A stretch of 25,917 bases of DNA, taken from the NCBI GenBank assembly GCA_021159425.1, contig JAGGRU010000115.1, forward strand, positions 1-25,917, written 5' to 3'. This DNA is from Sulfurovum sp. Its GTDB lineage: Bacteria > Campylobacterota > Campylobacteria > Campylobacterales > Sulfurovaceae. The translations under genes were made by a program, and so were the position numbers. Below the pieces are notes generated by a model that saw nothing but the letters and a program-made list of their open reading frames with translations, had not been told where the DNA came from and ran no database searches. Position 1 is the stretch's first letter. The number at the start of each line of letters is the position of its first letter. Of this stretch, positions 8,002 to 15,547 are shown in pieces.

Positions 8002-9342
8002 CTACTTACCCAAACAGAATTCACCGAACATTTTGTCCAGTATCTCTTCAGAGTCGTAAGGTTTAGAGATGGAAGAGATGGCTTTTACCGCCTCTTGCAA
8101 ATGGTAAGAGAAAAATTCCAACTCACCATCAATAAGCGGTATTCTAGCTTCAATGATAGAATTTTTAGCCAAAGTGACTGCTTCGATCTGTCTGGCTGAG
8201 ATCAACATCAACTCTTCACCTTCACCAATGCCGTTCAGTAAATTCTCTATGCCGGCAGTAAGTTTTTCAAAGCCTTTTTTAGCAGATACTTCTATAGAAT
8301 CAAACGCTTCAAATTTATTTCGGTTAAGTTTCAATTCCAAGTCTGATTTATTGATAGCTACAATACAGTGCTTATCTTGAAAATCATTTACAATACTAAG
8401 AATTTTTTCATCTTCATCATCAAAAACTCTGGAACCATCAAAAAGGGCAATAATAATATCGGAATCTTCCACAGAAGCAATAGATCTTTCTATACCTATT
8501 TTTTCTATCGTATCTTCTGATTCACGTATACCTGCTGTATCAACAAGTCTGATGATGTGGGAACCGATACGTACCTGTTCTTCTATGGTATCTCTTGTTG
8601 TCCCTGCTACTTCAGAGACAATAGCTCTGTCATATGAAAGCAGCGCATTAAGCAGAGAGCTTTTCCCCACATTTGGTTTACCGATAATAGCTACTTTAAA
8701 ACCTTCTATTAACCCGCGTCTTCTGTGCGAAGCATCAACGATCTTTTCAATTTTGCCTGTTAGCTCATCCAATTGTTTCACAATATTTTCCATAATATCA
8801 TCAGGAATATCTTCTTCTGCATAATCTATCATCACTTCTGAATAGGCTAAAGATTTGAGTAATGCATCCCTGCTCTCATTGACGAATTCTTTAAGTTCAC
8901 CTTTCATTTGCCTGGCTAAAATTTTAGCTGCATCCACAGATTTTGCTTCTATCAGTTTAGAGATCGCTTCTGCTTCCGTAAGATCTATCTTACCGTTCAA
9001 AAATGCTCTTTTTGAAAATTCACCGGGTTCGGCAAGTCGTACACCATAAGAGGTGATCGTATCTAAGATCTCCTGTGCCACGATCATGCCGCCATGACAT
9101 TGAAACTCTACTATCTCTTCACCTGTAAAACTGTGCGGTGCAGCAAAATAGATCATGATCGCATGATCTATCAAGTCATTTTGTTTATTGTAAAGTGAAG
9201 TAAGGTGTGCATGTCGCGGAGTGATCTTTTCTAAATGAGAGATCTTGTGTGCGATCTCCAATGCTGCCTCTCCACTCACTCTGATAATAGAGATGGAAGA
9301 GACACCATGTGCTGTAGCAATGGCAGCTATACTGTTATGCAT
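8002..9342 (-). CDS. mnmE: tRNA uridine-5-carboxymethylaminomethyl modification GTPase
   Basis: MnmE, with MnmG, forms the cmnm5U modification at the wobble base of certain tRNAs. The 446-residue protein has the N-terminal formyl-THF-binding domain (AIATAHGVSSISIIRVSG at its start, FTGEEIVEFQCHGG), a helical domain and the inserted G domain: G1 GKPNVGKSS (about residue 222 on), G3 DTAG and G4 NKSD. It ends with the signature CLGK tail, whose Cys is catalytically important in the family. Its ATG overlaps the end of jag by eight bases, indicating translational coupling. Confidence 0.95.
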   Translation of the reverse strand: MHNSIAAIATAHGVSSISIIRVSGEAALEIAHKISHLEKITPRHAHLTSLYNKQNDLIDHAIMIYFAAPHSFTGEEIVEFQCHGGMIVAQEILDTITSYGVRLAEPGEFSKRAFLNGKIDLTEAEAISKLIEAKSVDAAKILARQMKGELKEFVNESRDALLKSLAYSEVMIDYAEEDIPDDIMENIVKQLDELTGKIEKIVDASHRRRGLIEGFKVAIIGKPNVGKSSLLNALLSYDRAIVSEVAGTTRDTIEEQVRIGSHIIRLVDTAGIRESEDTIEKIGIERSIASVEDSDIIIALFDGSRVFDDEDEKILSIVNDFQDKHCIVAINKSDLELKLNRNKFEAFDSIEVSAKKGFEKLTAGIENLLNGIGEGEELMLISARQIEAVTLAKNSIIEARIPLIDGELEFFSYHLQEAVKAISSISKPYDSEEILDKMFGEFCLGK

Positions 9343-10237
9343 GACTTTTATTGTTGAATTCGTTGATCACAACAAATTTGTTGCCTTCTCTGCCTGTTTT
9401 TACAGCAACATATTTATTTGGAAAAGCTTCACGCAGTTGTTCGAGTGCAATTTGTACTAAAATACCATCGAGTGAACGCGTTTTACCTTTTCCGTGTTTT
9501 TCGACATTTTCAATAACAGGTTTTATATAGTTACGGATCATCTCTTGTTGAGATGTCAAAAATTCAGCAATTTCAAGCTTGATAAAGAGTTCATACTTCG
9601 TATGTAACCAGTTAAACAACATATAAGAAAGTGCATTGTAACGATATCCCTCTTTACCAATAAGCAAAGCAGCATCGTTACCATCTATAAAGATAAGAGC
9701 TGTATTGTCTCTGACATCTACTTCCACTACATCTATATCAAAACACGAGTGAGAAAGTAACTCTTTGATCTGGTTTTCAATTAAGAGTGCCAATTCATCA
9801 TAAACAACAGACTCATCTTCACTTTCTTTATCATCCAGTGTTTCCTCTTCTACAGTTTCATCTTTCTGGTCTACTGCAAAAAAGTTATCTAAAACAACAT
9901 CTTTTTCAACTGTCTTTATAGATGCTTTTTTATGATCAATGATTTCAGAAATATTTTCATTCTCTTCTTCAACAGACTCATCTTTAACCACAGCCATGAT
10001 TTCAGAAGCAACACTCTCTTCTTCACTTGGGAGTTGAACTACTTCTTCTTTTCTCTCTTTAACTACAACAGTTTCTTTACATGTTGCGACAATAATAGCT
10101 TTTTTCTTTAAAAAACCCAAAATACCTTTTGAAGGATGCTGAATGACTTCATATTCAAGATCAGTAATAGAACAAGCTAATTGTGTCGCAGCTTTCTGAT
10201 ACGCTTCTTCAAGGGTATCTGCTTCAACTTTTTTCAT
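9335..10237 (-). CDS. jag: Jag/KhpB-like RNA-binding protein
   Basis: The 300-residue protein is the KH-domain partner usually encoded next to yidC. Residues 1-55 form the Jag_N domain (EADTLEEAYQKAA, HPSKGILGFLKKKA). A long acidic, probably disordered linker follows (about 60-160). The KH domain carries the GxxG loop as GKEG (LLIGKEGYRYNALSYML), and a C-terminal helical segment (SLDGILVQIALEQLREAF) stands where an R3H domain would be, but the canonical R-x3-H motif is not seen. Family members bind RNA and influence cell envelope synthesis. The yidC stop overlaps the jag start as TAATG. Confidence 0.88.
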   Translation of the reverse strand: MKKVEADTLEEAYQKAATQLACSITDLEYEVIQHPSKGILGFLKKKAIIVATCKETVVVKERKEEVVQLPSEEESVASEIMAVVKDESVEEENENISEIIDHKKASIKTVEKDVVLDNFFAVDQKDETVEEETLDDKESEDESVVYDELALLIENQIKELLSHSCFDIDVVEVDVRDNTALIFIDGNDAALLIGKEGYRYNALSYMLFNWLHTKYELFIKLEIAEFLTSQQEMIRNYIKPVIENVEKHGKGKTRSLDGILVQIALEQLREAFPNKYVAVKTGREGNKFVVINEFNNKSHA

Positions 10238-11871
10238 TAGCTGTCCTTTTCTTTATGGTGCTCTGCAACCGCTGCTGCTTTATATTTTTTATAGGCATTA
10301 TTGATCACATACTGTTGTCCGATCGTAAACAAGTTGTTCACAACCCAGTAAAGAACCAATCCTGACGGGAAAGGCATAATAATAAACATAAGTGCCATGA
10401 TCAGAGGGAAGAACTGGAAGATCTTCTCTTGAAGCGGATCTGTAAAGTTGTTCGGTGTGATCTTCTGTTGGAACCACATTGATGCACCCATTAAGACCGG
10501 TAAAATATAGTATGGATCTGCAATAGCAAGATTCTCGATCCAACCTGGGATCCACACTGCACCTTGCAATTCATCTGCATTCAGAAGTACTCGGTAAAGT
10601 GCAAAGAAGACAGGAATTTGAAGTACCATAGGAAGACAACCACCCATTGGGTTCGCACCGTTCTTCTTATACATCTCCATCATATGTGCATTCATTTTTG
10701 CAGGATCACCCTTATACTTTTCTTTGATATCTTTCATCTTAGGTGCCAAGTCTTTAAGCTTTTGCATAGACATCATTCCCTTGTAGGAAAGAGGGAAAAG
10801 GAGAAGTTTTACAAGCAGAGTAAAGAGGATGATCGCCCATCCCCAGTTTCCTACATGGTCATTGATCCATAAGAGTACTTTGAAGAAAGGTCGTGAGAGA
10901 AAAGTAAAGAAACCAAATTCGATCGTATCTGTCAATTCAGGATTGATAGCATGTAGTATATCGTATTGTTTTGGTCCGATATAAGCACCTAAATGCAGAT
11001 TTTGGCTTCCTTCAACAAAGATTAGCGGATTATCATCTGTCTGTTTTAAAATAGAAACATTCAACCCTTTTTCAAAGTTATAGAACATTGAAGCGGCATA
11101 TCTGTCAAAAGCTGAAGTAAATTTTGCATTTTTAACGACTTCATCACCTTTTGCATCACCATCTTCTACTGTGAGGACCACATCATCAGCACCTTTCACT
11201 AAAGCACCTCTCACGAGCATATACATTGATGTATCTGCCATGGGTCTATGTCCCGGAGTGATAAAATATGGCGCAGGAGATGATGTAGATATATCAATAT
11301 CATAAGCACCATTAGGCTGCATGATGATTTTTTTAGTCACAGTGACAGAAGAGAGTTTTTGGGTTAAAATGATCGTTTGCGCAGAAGAACCAACATCTAT
11401 GTTTGTATCTCCGGCAATGGTGTATGGCGTTTTAAAGGCTTCATCATTCAATGCAACATCTGAAAATCTGATCTCCAAAGGTCTTACTTCCTGTGCACCA
11501 ATAATATGAAGGTTTTTGCCCTCTGCATCTTTATATTTCTCTTCTAAAAGCTCATACTCAGATATACGTCCAAACTGATCAATATTCATTTTATATACAT
11601 TAGATGTGATCGTTGCCAAAACTTTTTCATTTGATGTTGCTACGGGTGCATTACTGGCTTCTTTTGCTGCAGCTGCTACAGGTGCTGCGTTATTATTAGA
11701 TGCTGTTGGAGTGGTCGGTGCAGGCGTATTTGAAGTTTGCTGCGATTGTGCTGTTTGATCTACAGCTTGCGTTTCATTTTGCTGAGGAAAAAGATAAGCA
11801 TATCCTGCAAATACAAAAAATGAGAGCACGAGTGCGAGAATGAGACGTTTGTTTAAATCTTGTTGTTCCAA
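10237..11871 (-). CDS. yidC: membrane protein insertase YidC (TTG start)
   Basis: YidC inserts and folds inner-membrane proteins, alone or with SecYEG. The product (544 aa from the chosen start) has an N-terminal transmembrane helix (RLILALVLSFFVFAGYAYLF), an Asn/Thr/Gln/Ala-rich linker, a periplasmic beta-sandwich domain and the conserved C-terminal five-helix core (NWGWAIILFTLLVKLLLFPL, GANPMGGCLPMVLQIPVFFALYR). I choose TTG at 11871, reading MEQQDLNKRL, because AAAGG lies eight bases upstream. An in-frame ATG at 11943 lies inside the terminal inverted repeat of the 267-bp element and adds 24 residues unlike any YidC N-terminus. Confidence 0.93.
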   Translation of the reverse strand: MEQQDLNKRLILALVLSFFVFAGYAYLFPQQNETQAVDQTAQSQQTSNTPAPTTPTASNNNAAPVAAAAKEASNAPVATSNEKVLATITSNVYKMNIDQFGRISEYELLEEKYKDAEGKNLHIIGAQEVRPLEIRFSDVALNDEAFKTPYTIAGDTNIDVGSSAQTIILTQKLSSVTVTKKIIMQPNGAYDIDISTSSPAPYFITPGHRPMADTSMYMLVRGALVKGADDVVLTVEDGDAKGDEVVKNAKFTSAFDRYAASMFYNFEKGLNVSILKQTDDNPLIFVEGSQNLHLGAYIGPKQYDILHAINPELTDTIEFGFFTFLSRPFFKVLLWINDHVGNWGWAIILFTLLVKLLLFPLSYKGMMSMQKLKDLAPKMKDIKEKYKGDPAKMNAHMMEMYKKNGANPMGGCLPMVLQIPVFFALYRVLLNADELQGAVWIPGWIENLAIADPYYILPVLMGASMWFQQKITPNNFTDPLQEKIFQFFPLIMALMFIIMPFPSGLVLYWVVNNLFTIGQQYVINNAYKKYKAAAVAEHHKEKDS

Positions 11872-11937
11872 AAGAATACCTTTAATTCTATAATCATTAA
11901 ATATCGCTGATAGTATAGTGTTATATGTGTTAAATCT

Positions 11938-12204
11938 GGGCATACCTGACTAACTCTATATGTTCATAATGGGTTTTTCAAATGTAAGATTTTACATGAG
12001 GCTTTCAAATCCTAGTTGTAGCTAAGATGAAGTAAGCATCTTGTGAAAGATTGCGTTTGAAAAACCCACTCATGAGCATCACTAGCTTCCGTCTATGCGT
12101 CGTTACTCTTTTTTGCCTTAGCTATGGCTAGGACTTCAAAAGAGTGCCTAACCTAGACAAAAGCTAATGATGTTATGAATATATAGAGTTAGTCAGGTAT
12201 GCCC
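11938..12204. mobile_element. 267-bp non-autonomous inverted-repeat element (MITE-like)
   Basis: The ends are perfect 24-bp inverted repeats (11938-11961 and 12181-12204, beginning GGGCATACCTGACTAACTC), extending imperfectly to about 32 bp. Between them are two long hairpin domains. One runs from GGGTTTTTCAAA at 11971 to TTTGAAAAACCC at 12056-12067. The other runs from CATCACTAGCTT to AAGCTAATGATG (about 12077-12172) with inner pairs ACTCTTTT/AAAAGAGT. As RNA or single-stranded DNA it would fold as a three-way junction. It contains no ORF. It lies between rnpA (4 bp from its stop) and yidC inside an operon. This explains the 337-bp gene-free stretch 11872-12208; the other ~66 bp before yidC show only its ribosome-binding site. 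Confidence 0.7.
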
Positions 12205-12208
12205 GTGG

Positions 12209-12556
12209 TTAATACAGATCAATTTTAGCAGAGCACTTTTTAAGTGCATGAAGGTATGATTTACGAACCTCTACAAAGCTTTCGCCTATAAGCGCTGGTT
12301 TCGCAACCAATACATAAGATCCTTTTGTTAAGAGATCAATATTTTCTATGAAATGGGCTCTTAGTAAACGCTTTGCTCTGTTCCTGTGAACTGCATTTCC
12401 TACTTTCTTAGAGGCAACAAAACCTACTTTGTAACTATCATTTTTTTTATAAAATAGTACAAAATAGGGAGTGTGCCATGTTTTTGAGGAGCGATTGTAT
12501 ACTCCTGAAAACTCTTTACTGGTTTTAATACGAGTAAAATGTTTTATTTGACCGAT
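12209..12556 (-). CDS. rnpA: ribonuclease P protein component, non-canonical start
   Basis: RnpA is the protein subunit of RNase P, which matures tRNA 5' ends. I translated this gene directly. It carries the family signature KKVGNAVHRNRAKRLLR and the usual flanking YKVGFVASKK and GSYVLVAKPA segments, ending KKCSAKIDLY. It follows rpmH as in nearly all bacteria. No ATG, GTG, TTG or CTG occurs in frame between the preceding in-frame stop (inside rpmH) and the conserved core. The most fitting start is ATC at 12556 (GQIKHFTRIKTSKEFSGVY follows, 115 aa), with ACGGA upstream. ATA at 12574, overlapping the rpmH TAA, is the alternative (121 aa). Identity is certain; the start is not. Confidence 0.9.
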   Translation of the reverse strand: MGQIKHFTRIKTSKEFSGVYNRSSKTWHTPYFVLFYKKNDSYKVGFVASKKVGNAVHRNRAKRLLRAHFIENIDLLTKGSYVLVAKPALIGESFVEVRKSYLHALKKCSAKIDLY

Positions 12557-12570
12557 AGTGCTGGTCCGTC

Positions 12571-12705
12571 TTATACAGCTATTCTTTTTCTGCCTTTAGC
12601 TCTTCTTGCAGAGATCACTTTTCTTCCGTTTTTAGTTTTCATTCTTGTTCTAAATCCGTGTGTTCTTTTTCTTGGTGTGTTATGGGGTTGAAATGTTCTT
12701 TTCAT
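12571..12705 (-). CDS. rpmH: 50S ribosomal protein L34
   Basis: The 44-residue, extremely basic protein reads [18 protein letters not shown], then [20 protein letters not shown], then RKRIAV, which matches L34 over its full length. It binds 23S rRNA in the large subunit. The AAGGAT site lies about nine bases before the ATG. It is the first gene of the rpmH-rnpA-yidC-jag-mnmE run and is divergent from nspC. Confidence 0.97.
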   Translation of the reverse strand: MKRTFQPHNTPRKRTHGFRTRMKTKNGRKVISARRAKGRKRIAV

Positions 12706-12837
12706 ATTTGATGATCCTTAATCTGTTTTACCTAACATCACTGCTGGTATATTTGGACGCGATTTTATCTAAAAACGGCTTAAAGTATACTAAGAAAAGC
12801 CCATATAACTATATATGCTTCTTATATCAGTTTTGAT

Positions 12838-12846
12838 TGCTATAAT
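12838..12846 (+). promoter_or_regulatory. extended -10 promoter of nspC
   Basis: TGCTATAAT is a consensus extended -10 (TGn plus TATAAT). It ends six bases before the nspC ATG, so transcription would start at or within a base or two of the A of ATG. No Shine-Dalgarno and no recognisable -35 are present. Confidence 0.5.
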
Positions 12847-12851
12847 TTCTT

Positions 12852-13991
12852 ATGATAAAAACTTCAACTACTGATTTACCCTCTCCTTGCTGGCTGCTTG
12901 AAGAATCGTTACTACTAAAAAATCTTGAATTATTGAAATACGTCAAAGAGAAAAGTGCTGCAAAAGTACTACTGGCACTCAAGGGGTATGCCTTATGGAA
13001 GAGTTTTGACAGTATTAAGCCTTACCTGGATGGATGCTGTGCATCTGGACTTTATGAGGCTAAACTTGCCTTTGAAACCTTTAACAAAGAAGTACATACG
13101 TATGCTCCCGCTTTTAAAGAAGAAGAGATAGAAGAGATCGCAAGCATTTCACAACATATGGTATTTAATTCACCTGCCCAATTTAAACGTTTTTCTAAAA
13201 AAGCTAAAAATATTAATCCGGATCTCTCTTTAGGATTAAGAGTGAACCCTGAATACTCAGCATCCCCCAAAGAGATATATAACCCATGTGGACTTCACTC
13301 CAGACTGGGTACAACTTTAGTGAATTTTGATGAATCCATTTTAGGAGAATGTGACGGCCTCCATTTTCATGCACTGTGTGAACAGGACAGCGATGCTCTT
13401 GAATCTGTACTGGAAAACTTCGAAGAAAAATTTGGATCATATATTCCAAATATGAAATGGATAAACTTTGGCGGAGGACATCATATTACACGCAAAGGGT
13501 ATGATGTAGAGAAGCTTATACTGCTCATTCAAAACTTTAAAAAGAAATATGATGTAGAAGTGTATCTTGAACCTGGCGAAGCCATAGGCTGGGAGACAGG
13601 TACACTCATTAGCACTGTACTTGACATTGTTCATAATGGTATGGATATAGCCATTTTAGACACTTCTGCAGAAGCTCACATGCCTGACACTATCATCATG
13701 CCTTACAGAGCTGAAGTACGTGGTGCAGGAGAAGCAGGAGAAAAGAGATATACCTATCGTTTAGCAGGAAACACTTGTTTGGCTGGTGACATCATGGGAG
13801 ATTACAGTTTTGATACGCCACTGCAAATTGGTGATAAAATTATTTTTGAAGACCAGATGCACTACACTATGGTTAAAGCAACCACATTTAACGGTATCAA
13901 ACTTCCAAGTATCGCCATTAAACGGCTCAATGGAGACATAGATCTTGTACGGGAATTCGGGTACGAAGATTTTAAAGAGAGACTTTCGTAG
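12852..13991 (+). CDS. nspC: carboxynorspermidine / carboxyspermidine decarboxylase
   Basis: This PLP enzyme removes the carboxyl group from carboxy(nor)spermidine, the last step of the polyamine route that replaces the aminopropyltransferase pathway in Campylobacterota and Vibrio. The 379-residue protein has the PLP lysine region AKVLLALKGYALW (Lys44), SRLGTTL, the glycine-rich NFGGGHH phosphate loop, LEPGEA, LDTSAEAHMPDTI and the GNTCLAGD motif with the partner-subunit cysteine. The close resemblance to C. jejuni NspC covers the full length. The start leaves only ten residues before the conserved PSPCWLLEE. The partner dehydrogenase gene is not in this window. Confidence 0.94.
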   Translation: MIKTSTTDLPSPCWLLEESLLLKNLELLKYVKEKSAAKVLLALKGYALWKSFDSIKPYLDGCCASGLYEAKLAFETFNKEVHTYAPAFKEEEIEEIASISQHMVFNSPAQFKRFSKKAKNINPDLSLGLRVNPEYSASPKEIYNPCGLHSRLGTTLVNFDESILGECDGLHFHALCEQDSDALESVLENFEEKFGSYIPNMKWINFGGGHHITRKGYDVEKLILLIQNFKKKYDVEVYLEPGEAIGWETGTLISTVLDIVHNGMDIAILDTSAEAHMPDTIIMPYRAEVRGAGEAGEKRYTYRLAGNTCLAGDIMGDYSFDTPLQIGDKIIFEDQMHYTMVKATTFNGIKLPSIAIKRLNGDIDLVREFGYEDFKERLS

Positions 13992-14019
13992 GTTATTTTA
14001 GATAGTGTAATTTAGTTAA

Positions 14020-14042
14020 GTAGGAGAAGCACTCCCCAGTGC
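14020..14042 (+). repeat. degenerate REP-like hairpin downstream of nspC
   Basis: A GTAG head is followed nine bases into the element by GCACT, a CCCC loop and AGTGC. It shares the GTAG head and C-rich loop with the element at 2258 but has a short stem, so it is a weak call. Confidence 0.4.
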
Positions 14043-14088
14043 ATAAAAAGTATCTTCTCTTGCGGATCTCTTTAGATATTTCATTTAC

Positions 14089-14109
14089 AATCCTTAAATA
14101 TTTAGGATT
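14089..14109 (+). terminator. possible nspC terminator
   Basis: AATCC-T-TAAAT pairs with ATTTA-GGATT, giving a low-GC stem of about ten pairs with a bulge, followed within 15 bp by T-rich sequence (ATTTTTATATTTT). It lies about 100 bp after the nspC stop. Confidence 0.35.
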
Positions 14110-14313
14110 TTAATACTATTATTTTTATATTTTGCTACTTAATGAAGGTTTTGTTTGGGGTGCTTGGTTTATATTTCAATAAAAAAAGTATCTCTTTATA
14201 ATCCCTTTTCGATGACTCTGGTAGTCATAAACAAACTCTTGGAATAAGGACGAATATCTAAATTGCCTGAGGTTGGAGAAAATGACTTAAAACCAAAACA
14301 ACCACCTTAGTGT

Positions 14314-14700
14314 CTAGGGGTCGGGTGACAATGATAATTCACTGCTTTGCACCAATATCTCCAAAGGCAAATGCAAACCTTTAGCCAAACCAGTTATCAT
14401 GGCTAAGGAAAGCCCTACTTTACGGTTAAGAACTTCAGAGACTTTACTTTTGTTGCCTATGTAAGGTACAAGATCTTTTTGTTTGAGGTGCATTTGTTCC
14501 ATGCGTACTTTTATGGCTTCTATGGGGTCTGGCTCTTCTATAGCCCATACTTTTTCTTCATATTTTTCTATGAGTAATACTAAAACTTCTAGCTCGTCAC
14601 TTTGAGCTGTGTTTAACTCAGGATCCAACTCCATAAGTTCATCTACCCTAGCAAGAGCATTATCGTAGTCTGTTTCATTGTGTATTGGTTTTATTCTCAT
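14314..14700 (-). CDS. higA: HigA-type antitoxin with helix-turn-helix domain
   Basis: The 128-residue protein is the antitoxin of a HigBA type II module. Residues 1-60 form the acidic helical region typical of this HigA group (DYDNALARVDELME..ELNTAQSDELEVLVLLIEKYE). The Xre-like DNA-binding domain spans about 66-118 (IKVRMEQMHLKQKDLVPYIG, then NKSKVSEVLNRKVGLSLAMI). It is expected to neutralise HigB and to repress the operon. higB TAG is immediately followed by higA ATG, with GAGGAG upstream, so the genes are coupled in the toxin-first order normal for HigBA. Confidence 0.88.
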   Translation of the reverse strand: MRIKPIHNETDYDNALARVDELMELDPELNTAQSDELEVLVLLIEKYEEKVWAIEEPDPIEAIKVRMEQMHLKQKDLVPYIGNKSKVSEVLNRKVGLSLAMITGLAKGLHLPLEILVQSSELSLSPDP

Positions 14701-14994
14701 CTATATCTCCTCTGCATTTATTTTGTCATATTGGCCATGTGTGCCTATGAACTTTATTCTAACTATTTTTCGTAAGTAATCTATGTGACCTATAAGCCGA
14801 TAGTCGTTGCCTTTTATATTGAAAACAACTCGATTATCTTTTAGAAAAGAAGCTGAGGCATACATTTTTTTAATGTCATCAGGTGTTTTCCATACTGCTT
14901 TTCTTGCATCTGAATGCCATACTTCTAAAGGTGTTTTAGCTTGTGCGTGTTCTTCATAAAACTTCACAAGTGTTCTTTTGCTGATTACATTCAT
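14701..14994 (-). CDS. higB: HigB-family mRNA interferase toxin
   Basis: The 97-residue protein begins MNVISKRTLVKFYEEH and contains PLEVWHSDARKA, KGNDYRLI and IKFIGTHGQYDKI, the hallmarks of the HigB_toxin (PF09907-like) group, ribosome-dependent or free mRNA interferases with a RelE-like fold. The conserved C-terminal H-x-x-Y-D-K segment is present. It looks intact. No Shine-Dalgarno precedes the ATG, and a -10 overlapped by a palindrome lies directly upstream. Together with higA it forms a complete module that can be held by addiction. Confidence 0.88.
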   Translation of the reverse strand: MNVISKRTLVKFYEEHAQAKTPLEVWHSDARKAVWKTPDDIKKMYASASFLKDNRVVFNIKGNDYRLIGHIDYLRKIVRIKFIGTHGQYDKINAEEI

Positions 14995-14999
14995 GGAGA

Positions 15000-15012
15000 A
15001 AGTATAATACTT
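15000..15012 (-). promoter_or_regulatory. palindrome overlapping the higB -10, likely HigA operator
   Basis: AAGTAT-A-ATACTT is an odd-length perfect palindrome. On the minus strand it contains TATACT, a plausible -10, ending six bases before the higB ATG. A palindrome on the core promoter of a toxin-antitoxin operon is the classic position for autorepression by the antitoxin; binding by HigA is inferred. Confidence 0.45.
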
Positions 15013-15094
15013 ATTCCCTTAAAAGGAACTTTTCCCGGAAAAGGGGTCTGTTGAACGTAATCGTACTGGCGGTATCTCTTTACCGAGATTTGAC

Positions 15095-15115
15095 GTTTGG
15101 TGGTACCAAACCTAC
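15095..15115 (-). repeat. REP-like hairpin (inverted)
   Basis: On the minus strand it reads GTAG, GTTTGG, loop TACCA, CCAAAC, a GTAG head with a perfect 6-bp stem. A second small hairpin, CGGTA/TACCG, lies on its left at about 15070-15085. Confidence 0.45.
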
Positions 15116-15185
15116 AGATGCAATGACAATTCAATATCCAACATTTAACAGCAAAAATAAAATATTTTTCCGTAAATATTATCTT

Positions 15186-15285
15186 CCAAATATCATAATG
15201 TCCTCATCAGAAAAATCTCTCTTATAGACAATATCATATGCTTCTGACTCTTCATCGGCAGATATAACACTTTCCAGGGTAGGAC
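15186..15285. repeat. 100-bp direct repeat, copy 1 (orphan tamB 3' end)
   Basis: All 100 bases are the same, in the same orientation, as 15879-15978, which encode the last ~33 residues of TamB. Read on the minus strand this copy would end ...DIMIFGR-stop, against ...DIMIFGK-stop in the intact gene, and it has no coding connection upstream. It is therefore a detached gene end. Confidence 0.95.
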
Positions 15286-15315
15286 AATGAGAAATAGAGA
15301 CAAATAATAAATCTA

Positions 15316-15324
15316 TGCTATAAT
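15316..15324 (+). promoter_or_regulatory. extended -10 promoter of the PF09720/ParE module
   Basis: TGCTATAAT, the same extended -10 as at nspC, lies 26 bp before the antitoxin ATG. It is followed by a good Shine-Dalgarno (GAAGGAG at 15338-15344). The promoter lies wholly inside the segment bracketed by the direct repeats, so the cassette carries its own expression signals. Confidence 0.5.
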
Positions 15325-15349
15325 AACTCTAATATATGAAGGAGTCTCT

Positions 15350-15547
15350 ATGTCCATTAATGATATTAAAAATATGCCGATACAAGAACGTATGCAACTT
15401 ATGGAAGCATTATGGGAATCTTTTGTACATGATGATGCCACTTCATCACCTGCTTGGCATAAAGAAGTATTAGACAATAGAGCTGGAATTATGCAAAAAG
15501 AGAATGTAAAAACATATACTCTAGATGAACTCAAGCAACAAAGATAA
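15350..15547 (+). CDS. addiction-module antitoxin component (PF09720-like)
   Basis: The 65-residue protein resembles the short putative addiction-module component family (Unstab_antitox). Helical N-terminus INDIKNMPIQERMQLMEALWESF, then the SSPAWHKEVLDNR segment that is the family signature, then a polar tail. These proteins wrap a partner RelE/ParE toxin and are proteolytically unstable. The stop TAA is followed directly by the toxin ATG, so translation is coupled. It is antitoxin-first, the opposite order to higBA next door. Confidence 0.85.
   Translation: MSINDIKNMPIQERMQLMEALWESFVHDDATSSPAWHKEVLDNRAGIMQKENVKTYTLDELKQQR

Larger units (their letters stand above)
13992..14313. other. 322-bp gene-free spacer between nspC and higA
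   Basis: It contains a REP-like hairpin at 14020-14042 and an AT-rich terminator-like hairpin at 14089-14109, both described separately. I see no supported ORF, RNA gene or promoter in the rest. Confidence 0.6.
14995..15349. other. 355-bp spacer between the two toxin-antitoxin modules
   Basis: From left to right it holds the higB promoter/operator palindrome, a CTTTTC/GAAAAG hairpin (15029-15043), a REP-like hairpin with inverted GTAG head (15095-15115), the first copy of the 100-bp tamB-end repeat (15186-15285) and the promoter of the second module. No ORF is supported. Confidence 0.6.

Noticed and set aside
11872..11943. Upstream ATG extending YidC by 24 residues
   Set aside because: The ATG lies in the terminal repeat of the 267-bp element, and a TTG with AAAGG gives the normal N-terminus.
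11938..12204. tRNA or tmRNA-like structure from the clover-like fold
   Set aside because: No T-loop GTTC, no CCA end and no anticodon arm of proper size; the symmetric ends fit an inverted-repeat element better.
12706..12851. Replication origin next to rpmH
   Set aside because: rpmH is often near oriC, but I see no cluster of DnaA-box sequences and no dnaA or gidA in the window.
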